From contig WYDT01000005.1 of assembly GCA_013122435.1 (NCBI GenBank), forward strand, positions 353,434 to 417,433: a stretch of DNA of 64,000 nt, written 5' to 3'. The stretch's first letter is position 1, and each line of letters begins with the position of its first letter. Shown one piece after another: positions 1 to 8,036 of the stretch. This DNA comes from Chloroflexi bacterium AL-N1 (lineage in GTDB: Bacteria; Chloroflexota; Chloroflexia; Chloroflexales; Roseiflexaceae). Made by a program: the position numbers and the translations under genes. Under the pieces are notes generated by a model, which saw only the letters and a program-made list of their open reading frames with translations, was not told the DNA's origin and did no database searches.

Positions 1-275
1 AGTAGTTGCCCTTTGGCCTTTATCCAGCCAAACACAAGGAGGCCAATACCAATGCACATGGTCAGTGCGCTGACAGCTAACAACATGGGGAGCACCATTT
101 CATTTTCAGGTGGTATGCCGCAAACGAATTGCCACACAGCTTCAGGTACTCTGCGTAACAGGTTGATATCCTGAATGTAGGCACCACTCAATAGCAACAT
201 TGTAAAACCAAATCCAATCAGCATCGTAGAAACGATTGGAAAAACAGGATTCATTGCTTTGAGTTGATTATTCAT
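1..275 (-). CDS. Small membrane protein, 3' end cut by window edge
   Basis: An open frame starts at an ATG at 275 (MNNQLKAMNPVF) and runs leftwards off the window with no stop, giving 91 visible residues. A GAAAGAG-like ribosome site lies about 8 bases upstream. Two hydrophobic segments are visible: one near residues 13-30 (FPIVSTMLIGFGFTMLLL) and one near residues 62-85 (VLPMLLAVSALTMCIGIGLL), separated by a short polar loop with a tryptophan. This suggests a small integral membrane protein with at least two helices. I do not recognise a family, and the missing C-terminus could hold further helices. It is transcribed in the same direction as the CBS-domain gene to its right, separated by about 215 bases in which I see no gene. 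Confidence 0.6.
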   Translation of the reverse strand, partial: MNNQLKAMNPVFPIVSTMLIGFGFTMLLLSGAYIQDINLLRRVPEAVWQFVCGIPPENEMVLPMLLAVSALTMCIGIGLLVFGWIKAKGQL

Positions 276-490
276 GCATAGAACTCTTTCATAGGCCCGT
301 TTTGCAGGACATAACGCAGCTCACGTTGCTGACAGACGAGCACAATGTATCTGGTTGCTCAATACTGTACTATCTATCACAAAATTGAGTATACCTAACA
401 CAACGCCAATAATCTATTGACGATGAACAACTTTGTGTTGTCATGTGATAACACAAACACGTGCATCCTTAATGAGTCAGGTCGATACCA

Positions 491-967
491 TCAGGACTCG
501 ATCGTATATTGATTCAACTGGTAGACCAATGCCTCAAACAGATCGCTTTCGGTGATAATCCCCACTACAAAATTGTCGCCATCAACAACCGGAATACCGC
601 CGATCTTGTTTTCGATCATCAGCATGGCCGCCTCGCGTAGTCCGGTATCAGCCCTGATAATGATGGGTGATTCGCTCATGACCTGATACACTTTGATATG
701 CCGCAGGGCTTCCGCAACATCAAAGGGGTCTGTTCCGCCGGTACGCAACAGATCGGCACCGCGGATATCGCCCTGCGTGATCATGCCACATATTTCGCCA
801 GTATCAACGACAACTGGTAGACGACGGATATTGTGTTCCTGCATCAACATTAATGCCTCGCTCACCGGAACGGCCAGATTGATAGTAGTCGCTGGAGCAC
901 TCATCCAAAAGCGGATTTCTTGTTCTACAGGAACGCTAATATGTTGTTCATTTCGCTCGGTAAACAT
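491..967 (-). CDS. Tandem CBS-domain protein
   Basis: This 158-residue protein consists almost entirely of two CBS motifs (roughly residues 20-80 and 95-150). Typical signature stretches are HNIRRLPVV..GEICGMITQGDI in the first and NKIGGIPVVDGDNFVVGIITESDL in the second. Paired CBS domains form a Bateman module that usually binds adenine nucleotides and senses energy state; no output domain is attached here, so it either acts through a partner or as a free-standing sensor. I chose the ATG at 967 because GGAGG sits six bases before it. An upstream in-frame ATG at 1009 would add 14 residues but has no clear ribosome site. It is divergent from the flavoprotein gene at 1252. Confidence 0.85.
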   Translation of the reverse strand: MFTERNEQHISVPVEQEIRFWMSAPATTINLAVPVSEALMLMQEHNIRRLPVVVDTGEICGMITQGDIRGADLLRTGGTDPFDVAEALRHIKVYQVMSESPIIIRADTGLREAAMLMIENKIGGIPVVDGDNFVVGIITESDLFEALVYQLNQYTIES

Positions 968-1251
968 CTCGGGCCTCCAATCAACAACGAGATACGGTTC
1001 CGCTAACATCCATTGTCATATTCTGATCAGCCTGCTGTCTTCATTTCAGCATAACAAATCAGCAAGGATAAAGAGGGAAGCATTTTCACACTGCGCGTGA
1101 TGAAATGATAACCAAAATTGTGATGTTCTACACGTATAACTATACATGGGACTATTTTGTGTGACAGAGTAAACATCGTCTCATAATACGGTGCCATAGC
1201 AGTAGATTGACTCGGGGTATGCCCCGATTACCATAACAAGGAGACATCACA

Positions 1252-2160
1252 ATGCACGATCTCATTATCGTTGGTGGGGGTGCATCCGGTTTTGCTGCAG
1301 GTGTGTTTGCACTAAGCAAAGAACTTGACTTTCGGATGATTTACGAGAATCGTGGCGGTAAAAGCAATTGGCGACAATCACTTACCGATCAGAAAGAGCC
1401 GGAGTTTTTAGCTGGGGCCGAAGCGCTGATGCTCTTTGAGCGTCAGGTTGAAGCACACCGTGACTCAACCATCAAGGATCGCGTGACTACCATTACAAAA
1501 AAAGACCGTCTTTTCGAGGTGAAAACAACGCGCCACGGTGTGTTGCAAAGCACGGCGGTGATTGTGTGCACCGGGGTTACGCCGATTAAACTTGATGTTC
1601 CGGGTGCCGATATGTTTCTGGGATATGGGCTGGGCTACTCCGCCATAACCCATACCGCGCTGCTCGAAGATCGCTGTGTGGCGGTTATCGGTGATACCGA
1701 TCGCGCGCTGCGGGGGGTTGCGGAAATTTCACAAAAAGCGCGCCAGGTCTACCTGATTACGCCAAATGCCACAAACTTACTTAGTCCATTAGGTATTGCT
1801 GTCCAATATCGGCCTAACGTGGAAGTGTTTCAGGATTGCCAGATCCGTGAACTCACGGGTTCACTGAGTGTTGAAGGTCTCACGGTTGAGCAACACGGGG
1901 AAGTCTATACGTTTGATATTGATGCTGCTTTTGTCGATCTGGGGTTACGCCCGAACAGCGAGTGTGTACGCAAGATTGTACGAACAGATCGTGACGGTTT
2001 TATCTGGGTTGATGATCGCAACGCAACCACCCTCCCCGGCATGTTTGCTGCAGGTGATGTCACGACAACCTTTGGTGAGCAGGCACTGATTGCTATCGGT
2101 GAAGGTGCACGGGCAGCGTTAAGCGCATACGACTATATTCTTGAGCATTCGGTACACTAA
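1252..2160 (+). CDS. Thioredoxin-reductase-like FAD/NAD(P) oxidoreductase without CxxC
   Basis: The protein has 302 residues and the two-dinucleotide fold of the thioredoxin reductase/ferredoxin-NADP reductase family. The N-terminal FAD motif is VGGGASGFAAG (residues 7-17) and the C-terminal FAD motif is LPGMFAAGDVTTTFGEQALIAIGEG. The redox-active CxxC of true thioredoxin reductases is absent, and the central NAD(P) motif, normally GGGxSA, is degenerate (VIGDTDRALRG). It is therefore probably not a classical thioredoxin reductase and may use another acceptor or have weakened nucleotide binding. The start is fixed by AAGGAG 10 bases upstream. A perfect 6-bp hairpin (1212-1227, CGGGGTATGCCCCG core) lies in the presumed leader. 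It is transcribed alone. Confidence 0.8.
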   Translation: MHDLIIVGGGASGFAAGVFALSKELDFRMIYENRGGKSNWRQSLTDQKEPEFLAGAEALMLFERQVEAHRDSTIKDRVTTITKKDRLFEVKTTRHGVLQSTAVIVCTGVTPIKLDVPGADMFLGYGLGYSAITHTALLEDRCVAVIGDTDRALRGVAEISQKARQVYLITPNATNLLSPLGIAVQYRPNVEVFQDCQIRELTGSLSVEGLTVEQHGEVYTFDIDAAFVDLGLRPNSECVRKIVRTDRDGFIWVDDRNATTLPGMFAAGDVTTTFGEQALIAIGEGARAALSAYDYILEHSVH

Positions 2161-2180
2161 ACGATTGTGGTGATATCCAC

Positions 2181-3575
2181 CTAATCCATGGATGTCTTTA
2201 CAGGCAAGGTAATGGAAAACGTTGTGCCATTACCTACCGTGCTATCAACGTCGATACGGCCACCGTGTTGTGTTGCAATATGTGCGCTGATTGCCAGACC
2301 TAAGCCGGTCCCTGAGGCTTTGGTTGTATAAAATGGCTCAAAAATATGGGGCAAATGCTCTTCTGGAATGCCATTGCCTGTATCAGCCAACTGCATCAGA
2401 ATCATTTCTCCCTCATCATCCGAACTCGCCAAAAGCTGTGTTCTGGTGGTCAGGGTGCCGCCTTTAGGCATGGCATCGCACGCATTGAGCATCAAGTTGA
2501 GCAACACCTGGCGAATCTGATCTGAATGAGCGGTGACTTGTGGAAGCTCTGCTGCCAGATCAGTTATTACCGAGATACGACCATGCCGTATGTGTGTTTG
2601 TACTAACTCAAGCGTGTCAGTAATGAGCTCATTCACATCGGTTGGTTGCAACTCGGCCCGTGTTGGACGATAGAAATCGCTCATACGGGTGACAATACGC
2701 GCGATACGTCCCAACTCGCCCTGAGCGATATCCATCAACGGTCGATAGGAAGCCTCTGCTGGGATTTCCTGATCAATAAGGTAGAGGCTGTTGCGCGCCG
2801 CATAGAGTGGATTGTTAATTTCATGGGCAACGGATGCTGCCAATTCACCTACAGCAGCCAGTTTGGCACTCTGAAGTAACTGTGCCTGTGTCTGTGCCAG
2901 ATTCTGTTGGAGTGTTGCCGCATGGACCTGGTGATGTGATTCTGCAAGCGCGACCGAAACTAGATCAGCCAGTGCCTGGACAAAGGGCAGATCGCGTGGA
3001 TGGAACATATGATCGTTCACGCCACCATACAGCACCACCGCACCTAGCCGTTTTCCTTCGTGACGCAACGGCGCCATCAGCGCACTGGTCGGTGGCCAGA
3101 CTCGCAACTGCGCGACCAATTGCTCACGATGTTCAGGTGTTAGCTCGCCCAGTGCAGTCTCAAGTTCCTGATCGATCATCAGCATGGCCCGTGGTGCAAG
3201 AAACGCCCGCCCGCCCAGACCACGCCCGGGGTGAATCGTCGCACCGGTGTATGAGTTACGCGTTGAAGCGCGCAAGGTCAGTTGTTTCGTGTACATGTCT
3301 GCCAGGTAGATCATAATGCCGCTGGTTCCAGGAAAAAGCTCCACGGCGGATCGTACCACCAGATCCAGAATTGAGTTAACCTCGCGGGTGACAATCAGCA
3401 CCGAACAGATCGCGAGGAGCGTATCCAGACGATGCTCAAGCGTGACCATCTGACGACTCTGGTAACGTGCTAATTGTGCCTCAAGCTGGACAATGCGTGA
3501 TTGCAATGCTGTAACTTGATCTGTCTCTTCGCCAGGGACATGGGTTTGTTGGCCCATACGTGCAGTGTTCGACAT
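2181..3575 (-). CDS. GAF-domain sensor histidine kinase
   Basis: This 464-residue cytoplasmic histidine kinase has no membrane segment. Domains in order: a short coiled coil (about 18-45), a GAF sensor domain (about 60-215), a HisKA dimerisation helix with the phospho-accepting His251 in SVAHEINNP, and an HATPase_c domain. The N box reads LNLMLNACDAM, the G1 box DTGNGIPEEHL, the F box IFEPFYTT and the G2 box GTGLGLAIS, so all catalytic boxes are intact. The ATG at 3575 is chosen because AAGAGG precedes it; a longer frame to 3728 adds 51 residues that do not resemble the family. No response regulator is adjacent, so it is an orphan kinase. The GAF ligand cannot be read from the sequence. Confidence 0.9.
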   Translation of the reverse strand: MSNTARMGQQTHVPGEETDQVTALQSRIVQLEAQLARYQSRQMVTLEHRLDTLLAICSVLIVTREVNSILDLVVRSAVELFPGTSGIMIYLADMYTKQLTLRASTRNSYTGATIHPGRGLGGRAFLAPRAMLMIDQELETALGELTPEHREQLVAQLRVWPPTSALMAPLRHEGKRLGAVVLYGGVNDHMFHPRDLPFVQALADLVSVALAESHHQVHAATLQQNLAQTQAQLLQSAKLAAVGELAASVAHEINNPLYAARNSLYLIDQEIPAEASYRPLMDIAQGELGRIARIVTRMSDFYRPTRAELQPTDVNELITDTLELVQTHIRHGRISVITDLAAELPQVTAHSDQIRQVLLNLMLNACDAMPKGGTLTTRTQLLASSDDEGEMILMQLADTGNGIPEEHLPHIFEPFYTTKASGTGLGLAISAHIATQHGGRIDVDSTVGNGTTFSITLPVKTSMD

Positions 3576-3813
3576 AGTAGCCTCTTGGTGCTGAACCCTA
3601 CAACTACGGATAAACTGACAGGTTAATGATCTGACAGAGATATTATCGTAGCATACTCGCTGCCACACAGCAACCACTTCTTCCCCAACGGATAAAAAGT
3701 CACAACCGTAAGTTGTGATATATTTCACCTAAATCGAGTTCTTTGTGCTATTCTTCATTAATAACAACGCTACATGGGTCTGTATTGAGCAGACTAGCGA
3801 AAGGCAGGTTCTT

Positions 3814-4125
3814 ATGCCAAGGCCAAAGCGTCGACCACATCATCTAATTCCTGTTGCTCGTGATTATATCGAAGCACAGGTGCCAGAACTCAAAAACGCC
3901 CCACTCCGATTCAGACAACTCGATGGACCTGCGGGTGGTCCGCGTTATGCGGCGTTTGCTGCTAAATGCACCACGAACGATTGTCCATACAATGTACCAC
4001 CGAAAGTGTCTGAAGCAGGTCGATGTCCTATCTGCGATTGCCGCTTCCGCTGTTCAGCGCGTGTCCTACTTAACCGAGATGGTGATATAATTCAAACCAC
4101 ACAAAGTACTATTCGCTGGGGATAG
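3814..4125 (+). CDS. Small cysteine-rich, zinc-ribbon-like protein
   Basis: This is a 103-residue protein with a very basic start (MPRPKRRPHH). Its C-terminal half carries clustered cysteines: C-x4-C (CTTNDC) followed about 30 residues later by CPICDCRFRC. The spacing suggests one zinc ribbon or knuckle, which with the basic N-terminus points to nucleic-acid or protein binding, but I do not recognise a named family. The ATG at 3814 is preceded by AAAGGCAGG; the frame stays open upstream to 3745 without a ribosome site. It ends 28 bases before the M24 peptidase gene on the same strand, so the two may be co-transcribed. Confidence 0.55.
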   Translation: MPRPKRRPHHLIPVARDYIEAQVPELKNAPLRFRQLDGPAGGPRYAAFAAKCTTNDCPYNVPPKVSEAGRCPICDCRFRCSARVLLNRDGDIIQTTQSTIRWG

Positions 4126-4153
4126 CTAACTGATTGTAGGTTAAGGATAGGCT

Positions 4154-5338
4154 ATGCTGTTGCAAGAAAAAGCCGATCAGGCACACACCTTGCTCGCCAG
4201 CAGCGCACTTGATTGCTGGTTAACTTTCGTACGCGAAACAACGGTTACACCTGATCCAGGCGTGGATCTGGTGGTGGGTACCGACGTAACCTGGCCATCG
4301 GCGTTTCTGCTGGGGCGCAATGGTGCACGCATCGCCATTGTGGGTCGCCACGATGTGCCAAACGTACGGGCAACTGGTGTTTTTCACGACATAGTGAGCT
4401 ATGATGAGAGCATGCGTCAAGCATTAGTTGATGTGCTCCATCGACTCAATCCACAACATATCGGCTTAAACTACAGCATCGACGATAAAACTGCCGATGG
4501 CCTGACCCACGGTATGTGGTTGATGCTTAACGATCTGTTGTGTGGTACACCATTTGTGGAGCGGCTGACGAGCGCTGCACCATTGTTGAGTACGCTGCGA
4601 GCACGGAAAACATGCAACGAGATCGAGCGTATCAAAGCAGCTATCGCCACCACGGAAGAGATTGTTACGTTAACCGAAGCACAACTTCGCGTAGGTGTGA
4701 GCGAGGCCGCTATCGGTGCCTTTGTGCACGAGCAATTTCGCTCCCGAGGACTTCCCAGTGCATGGTCGTGGGAGAGTTGCCCGATTGTGAATACGGGTCC
4801 TGAGTCGGAAGCGGGGCATGGCCAACCACGTGACGATCTGTTCATTGCTCCTGGCCATCTCGTACATATGGATCTGGGTGTGCAACAGGATGGTTATTGC
4901 TCAGATATTCAACGTATGTGGTATGTCCCACGATCTGGCGAGAACGAACCGCCTCCCGAAATCAAGCATGCCTTTGCAGCAGTGATCGCCGCTATCGATG
5001 CTGGTGCAGCATTGCTGAAACCAGGGATAAAGGGTTATCAGGTTGATGCAGCGGCTCGCCAGGTCATTGTTGATAATGGCTTTGAAGAATACAAACATGC
5101 CTTTGGACATAGCCTTGGGCGTGCCTGCCACGATGGCGGACCGCTGCTTGGCCCACGCTGGGAACGCTATGGCACAACGCCAGATATCCCGATAGAAGTT
5201 GGTAATGTGTTTACCCTCGAACTCGGTGTTCAGACTTCCGCCGGTTACATTGGTATTGAAGAGGATGTGGTGGTAACCGAGCAAGGCTGTGAATATCTTT
5301 CAACACCACAACGCGAGTTGACCCTTATTTCAACCTAA
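4154..5338 (+). CDS. M24-family (Xaa-Pro dipeptidase-like) metallopeptidase
   Basis: This 394-residue protein has a creatinase-like N-terminal domain (about 1-150) and a pita-bread M24 catalytic domain (about 155-390). The five expected metal ligands are all visible: Asp in HMDLGVQQ, Asp in GYCSDIQR, His in AFGHSLGR, Glu in FTLELGVQ and Glu in GIEEDVVV. It should therefore be an active dinuclear metallopeptidase, most likely cutting Xaa-Pro bonds in cytoplasmic peptides, although some members are creatinases or other hydrolases. The start has AAGGAT upstream. It is convergent with the flavoprotein gene whose stop lies 11 bases downstream. Confidence 0.88.
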   Translation: MLLQEKADQAHTLLASSALDCWLTFVRETTVTPDPGVDLVVGTDVTWPSAFLLGRNGARIAIVGRHDVPNVRATGVFHDIVSYDESMRQALVDVLHRLNPQHIGLNYSIDDKTADGLTHGMWLMLNDLLCGTPFVERLTSAAPLLSTLRARKTCNEIERIKAAIATTEEIVTLTEAQLRVGVSEAAIGAFVHEQFRSRGLPSAWSWESCPIVNTGPESEAGHGQPRDDLFIAPGHLVHMDLGVQQDGYCSDIQRMWYVPRSGENEPPPEIKHAFAAVIAAIDAGAALLKPGIKGYQVDAAARQVIVDNGFEEYKHAFGHSLGRACHDGGPLLGPRWERYGTTPDIPIEVGNVFTLELGVQTSAGYIGIEEDVVVTEQGCEYLSTPQRELTLIST

Positions 5339-5348
5339 ACACACATAG

Positions 5349-7109
5349 CTACTCAAGCAGCCGACCGGCCACTGCGAGTTGTGCATATTCCTCCAGTGCT
5401 TGAACGATTTCAGGCGCTGGTTGTGGTATGTCCACGGTTGATAACACCACTTCGTCATTGTGTAGCGCTGCCACCACCGTTTGCTGCCAGTCTGGTGCCG
5501 TTTGGGGGTAATCGCGCCGTTGATGCGCGCCACGACTCTCGGTGCGTAGCAAGGCTGAGAGTACAGTTGCTTCTGCCGAGAGCAACATGCTCTTGAGGTC
5601 CAGCGCCGCCGATAGATTGGCCATATGTGGTGCACCCTTCTGCGGCACGACAGCTTGCTGCTCTCGCATAGCATGGATCGTCCGCAGGGCTTGCGAGAGA
5701 CCCGCTTCATCACGTACCATCCCGGCGTGTTGCCACATCGTCTGTTGGAGGTTGTCGATCAGCGACAGTGCCGTGTCACGATTTGTGCGTGCAAGCTGTT
5801 GTCCATGTGCCAGACAGGTGCTTAACTGATCTGTATCAATAGCCGTTGTTGCGTGTGAAGCCACATAGTCCGCAGCAGCCTCACCGGCCCGTCGCCCAAA
5901 GACCATACATTCAACCAGACTATTGCCGCCCAGTCGGTTTGCCCCATGCACACCCGCTGTCGTCTCACCCGCCGCGTAGAGACCCGGTACCCCGGTGCTA
6001 TGGGTGTCAGGCTCCACCCGAACGCCCCCCATGGAGTAATGAGCCGTCGGTGCGACTTCCATCGGGTCACGCGTGATATCGACGCCACCATAGGTTTGAA
6101 ATTGCTGGATCATTTTTGGCAATCTGTCTTGAATGGTTGTAGCTGGGATGTGGCTGATGTCCAGCCAGACACCACCGTGTGACGTGCCACGGCCTTCCAG
6201 AATTTCATTGTAGTTGGCCAGCGCCACGCGATCACGTGTGCTCAATTCCATCCGTTCTGCATCGTAGTTGGCCATATAGCGTTCGCCTTTGGCATTGTAC
6301 AAGCGGCCACCTTCGCCCCGTACCGCCTCGGTCACCAGGGTACCTTCGGCTTCTTCTGGCCATACCATGCCAGTCGGGTGAAATTGCACCAGTTCCATAT
6401 CGGCGATCTGGGCACCGACGCGCAAGGCCAGGGCTATGCCATCACCGGTGTTTTCGCGCCGTCGTGATGAGCTTCGGCGATAGATGTGGATATGGCCACC
6501 GGCTGCCAGTACCACCGATCCGGTCTCGATGGCGAGCGCAGTGCCGTCCACCAGCTTAAACGCCAGGACCCCACTCACCCGCCCATTAGTGAGCAAAATA
6601 TCCGTCACATACATGTTTTCTAAAATCGTGATATTGCGTCGATCTATCTCCGCAACTAATGCTTTGATCATGGCACGTCCGGTATAGTCGCCCACAAAAC
6701 AGGTCCGTCGATAGCAGTGTGCACCAAAATAGCGTTGGAGCAAGCGCCCATCGTTACCACGTGCAAAGGGGACGCCATAGGTAAGCAGATCATCAATGGC
6801 TTGGGGCGCCTCACGACAGAGGATTTCGACTACCTCTGGATCACTCAACATATGCCCCTCGTGCAAGGTGTCTGCAGCGTGTGTAACCCAGGAGTCTGCC
6901 GGGTCCATTGTTCCTAAGGCCGCGTTAATGCCGCCTGCGGCAAGCACTGTGTGTGCATCAGCACGGGGGCGTTTCCCAAGTACGAGGGGCTGGATGCCCT
7001 GCTCGTGTAGTGCAATCGCCGCCCGTAGACCCGCTGCTCCTGAGCCGATTACGGCCACCTCCGTCTGGATTCTTTTACTTCGTGGAACTGTGTAAATACT
7101 ATTTGCCAT
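5349..7109 (-). CDS. FAD-dependent oxidoreductase of the L-aspartate oxidase / fumarate reductase flavoprotein family
   Basis: This 586-residue protein has an N-terminal FAD motif (VIGSGAAGLRAA), the HPTGM segment, VRGEGG, the catalytic-site STRDRVA and HYSMGG elements, and the RLGGNSL FAD/substrate motif. A C-terminal helical domain contains ESRGAHQRRDYP, typical of SdhA, FrdA and NadB. No iron-sulphur or membrane-anchor subunit is adjacent, which favours a soluble L-aspartate oxidase (first step of NAD synthesis) or a stand-alone fumarate reductase over a succinate dehydrogenase subunit. The RTCFVGDYTG segment resembles soluble CoM/CoB-type fumarate reductases, so the substrate is left open. 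The start has GAAAGGTG upstream. It is the last gene before the CRISPR locus. Confidence 0.8.
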   Translation of the reverse strand: MANSIYTVPRSKRIQTEVAVIGSGAAGLRAAIALHEQGIQPLVLGKRPRADAHTVLAAGGINAALGTMDPADSWVTHAADTLHEGHMLSDPEVVEILCREAPQAIDDLLTYGVPFARGNDGRLLQRYFGAHCYRRTCFVGDYTGRAMIKALVAEIDRRNITILENMYVTDILLTNGRVSGVLAFKLVDGTALAIETGSVVLAAGGHIHIYRRSSSRRRENTGDGIALALRVGAQIADMELVQFHPTGMVWPEEAEGTLVTEAVRGEGGRLYNAKGERYMANYDAERMELSTRDRVALANYNEILEGRGTSHGGVWLDISHIPATTIQDRLPKMIQQFQTYGGVDITRDPMEVAPTAHYSMGGVRVEPDTHSTGVPGLYAAGETTAGVHGANRLGGNSLVECMVFGRRAGEAAADYVASHATTAIDTDQLSTCLAHGQQLARTNRDTALSLIDNLQQTMWQHAGMVRDEAGLSQALRTIHAMREQQAVVPQKGAPHMANLSAALDLKSMLLSAEATVLSALLRTESRGAHQRRDYPQTAPDWQQTVVAALHNDEVVLSTVDIPQPAPEIVQALEEYAQLAVAGRLLE

Positions 7110-7700
7110 CTTTTCACACCTTTCGCATACCTTTTACCCTCAAGCCCAACAAGAGACAGTGAGAACTGTCCTTATTATGGTAAGGGGAAAAGGGTGATTT
7201 GTCTAAGATATATTAGTTTAGAAACTTATAACTAGAAAATATGATTTAACTTTTTTGTCTATTTCGCTGGAGTCGTTATAGGGGACACCCCCGAGTAGTT
7301 GTAACACAGAGGAACTCAGATAAGAAACGATGGAGCGGCAGAGCGAAGGGGCGATGGAGCGACAGAGCGGCGGAGCGATGGAGCATTGAAGAGTGCCCCC
7401 CACGATGTAGCGGTGGTTTGCAACCGCCGACCTATGTTGCTTGTGGAGTGATGAGGGCATTGATCCATGGCATGCGCGCATTCTGCCACCCGCGCGGCAT
7501 ACGCCTCGCTTTTGACAGCAGGTACCTGCATCCCTTGCGGAGGCCAGGGGCGCGGTGCCCTGGCCGAGGGTGGGTTGGCCGCCCACCCCAAAAACCCCAC
7601 GACCCTCTGGCAACACCAAGGGCAATAGAAGCTTCCCAAACAATGGGAACAAAAACGCTTGCGGTTATCGTGAAGAAGCCCTATCATGAACAATGACATC
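7110..7700. repeat. Non-coding stretch with short imperfect tandem repeat
   Basis: Nearly 600 bases separate the flavoprotein gene from the CRISPR leader. Positions about 7328-7388 hold an imperfect tandem repeat built on GATGGAGCG(G/A)CAGAGCG, seen about four times. The rest is G/C-rich text (7440-7640) with open frames on both strands, but these have no ribosome site and no recognisable protein pattern. I see no transposase, tRNA or cas fragment. It is probably an intergenic repeat relic. Confidence 0.5.
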
Positions 7701-8036
7701 TCTGCCCTGCGGTGACTCTGTGATATCAACAGCAATCGTCACAAACAGAGCAAAACGTGGTATGTGAGCAGGTCTTTCGCAACTCGGTAGTTAAAAGTCT
7801 CCAAACGGGCGATAGCCATGGGCAAGTGTCGGACTTTTAACCAGTGTTTGAGTGATAGCTACGGGAAACTGATCTGCTCGCAACTTAACAGGGGTTTTGC
7901 AGCAGAAAGTGTTTTTCGAGGATTGACACGTTATGGTATACTTTGAGCATAGATTTGACCGCACAGGACGGCTTGTACGCGACGAAACGGACCCATTCCG
8001 ACCTGGAACTACCCTTGGGTATATTATAAATCGAGC
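7701..8036 (+). promoter_or_regulatory. CRISPR leader with candidate extended -10 promoter
   Basis: This region directly precedes the first repeat and lies at the end opposite the degenerate terminal repeat, so it is the expected leader. It contains an extended -10-like element TGGTATACT (7934-7942), with no good -35, and an A/T-rich TATATTATAAAT box (8020-8031) a few bases before repeat 1. Transcription to the right would give pre-crRNA with the GAAAC end of each repeat at the 3' side, the usual arrangement for type I and type III arrays. The exact start of transcription cannot be fixed by eye. Confidence 0.55.

Noticed and set aside
5349..7109. Succinate dehydrogenase flavoprotein subunit
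   Set aside because: The family fits, but no iron-sulphur or membrane subunit gene is nearby, so a complex subunit is less likely than a stand-alone enzyme.
7218..7735. Open frames on both strands between the flavoprotein gene and the CRISPR leader
   Set aside because: They run through a tandem repeat and GC-rich text, lack ribosome sites and do not resemble any protein.
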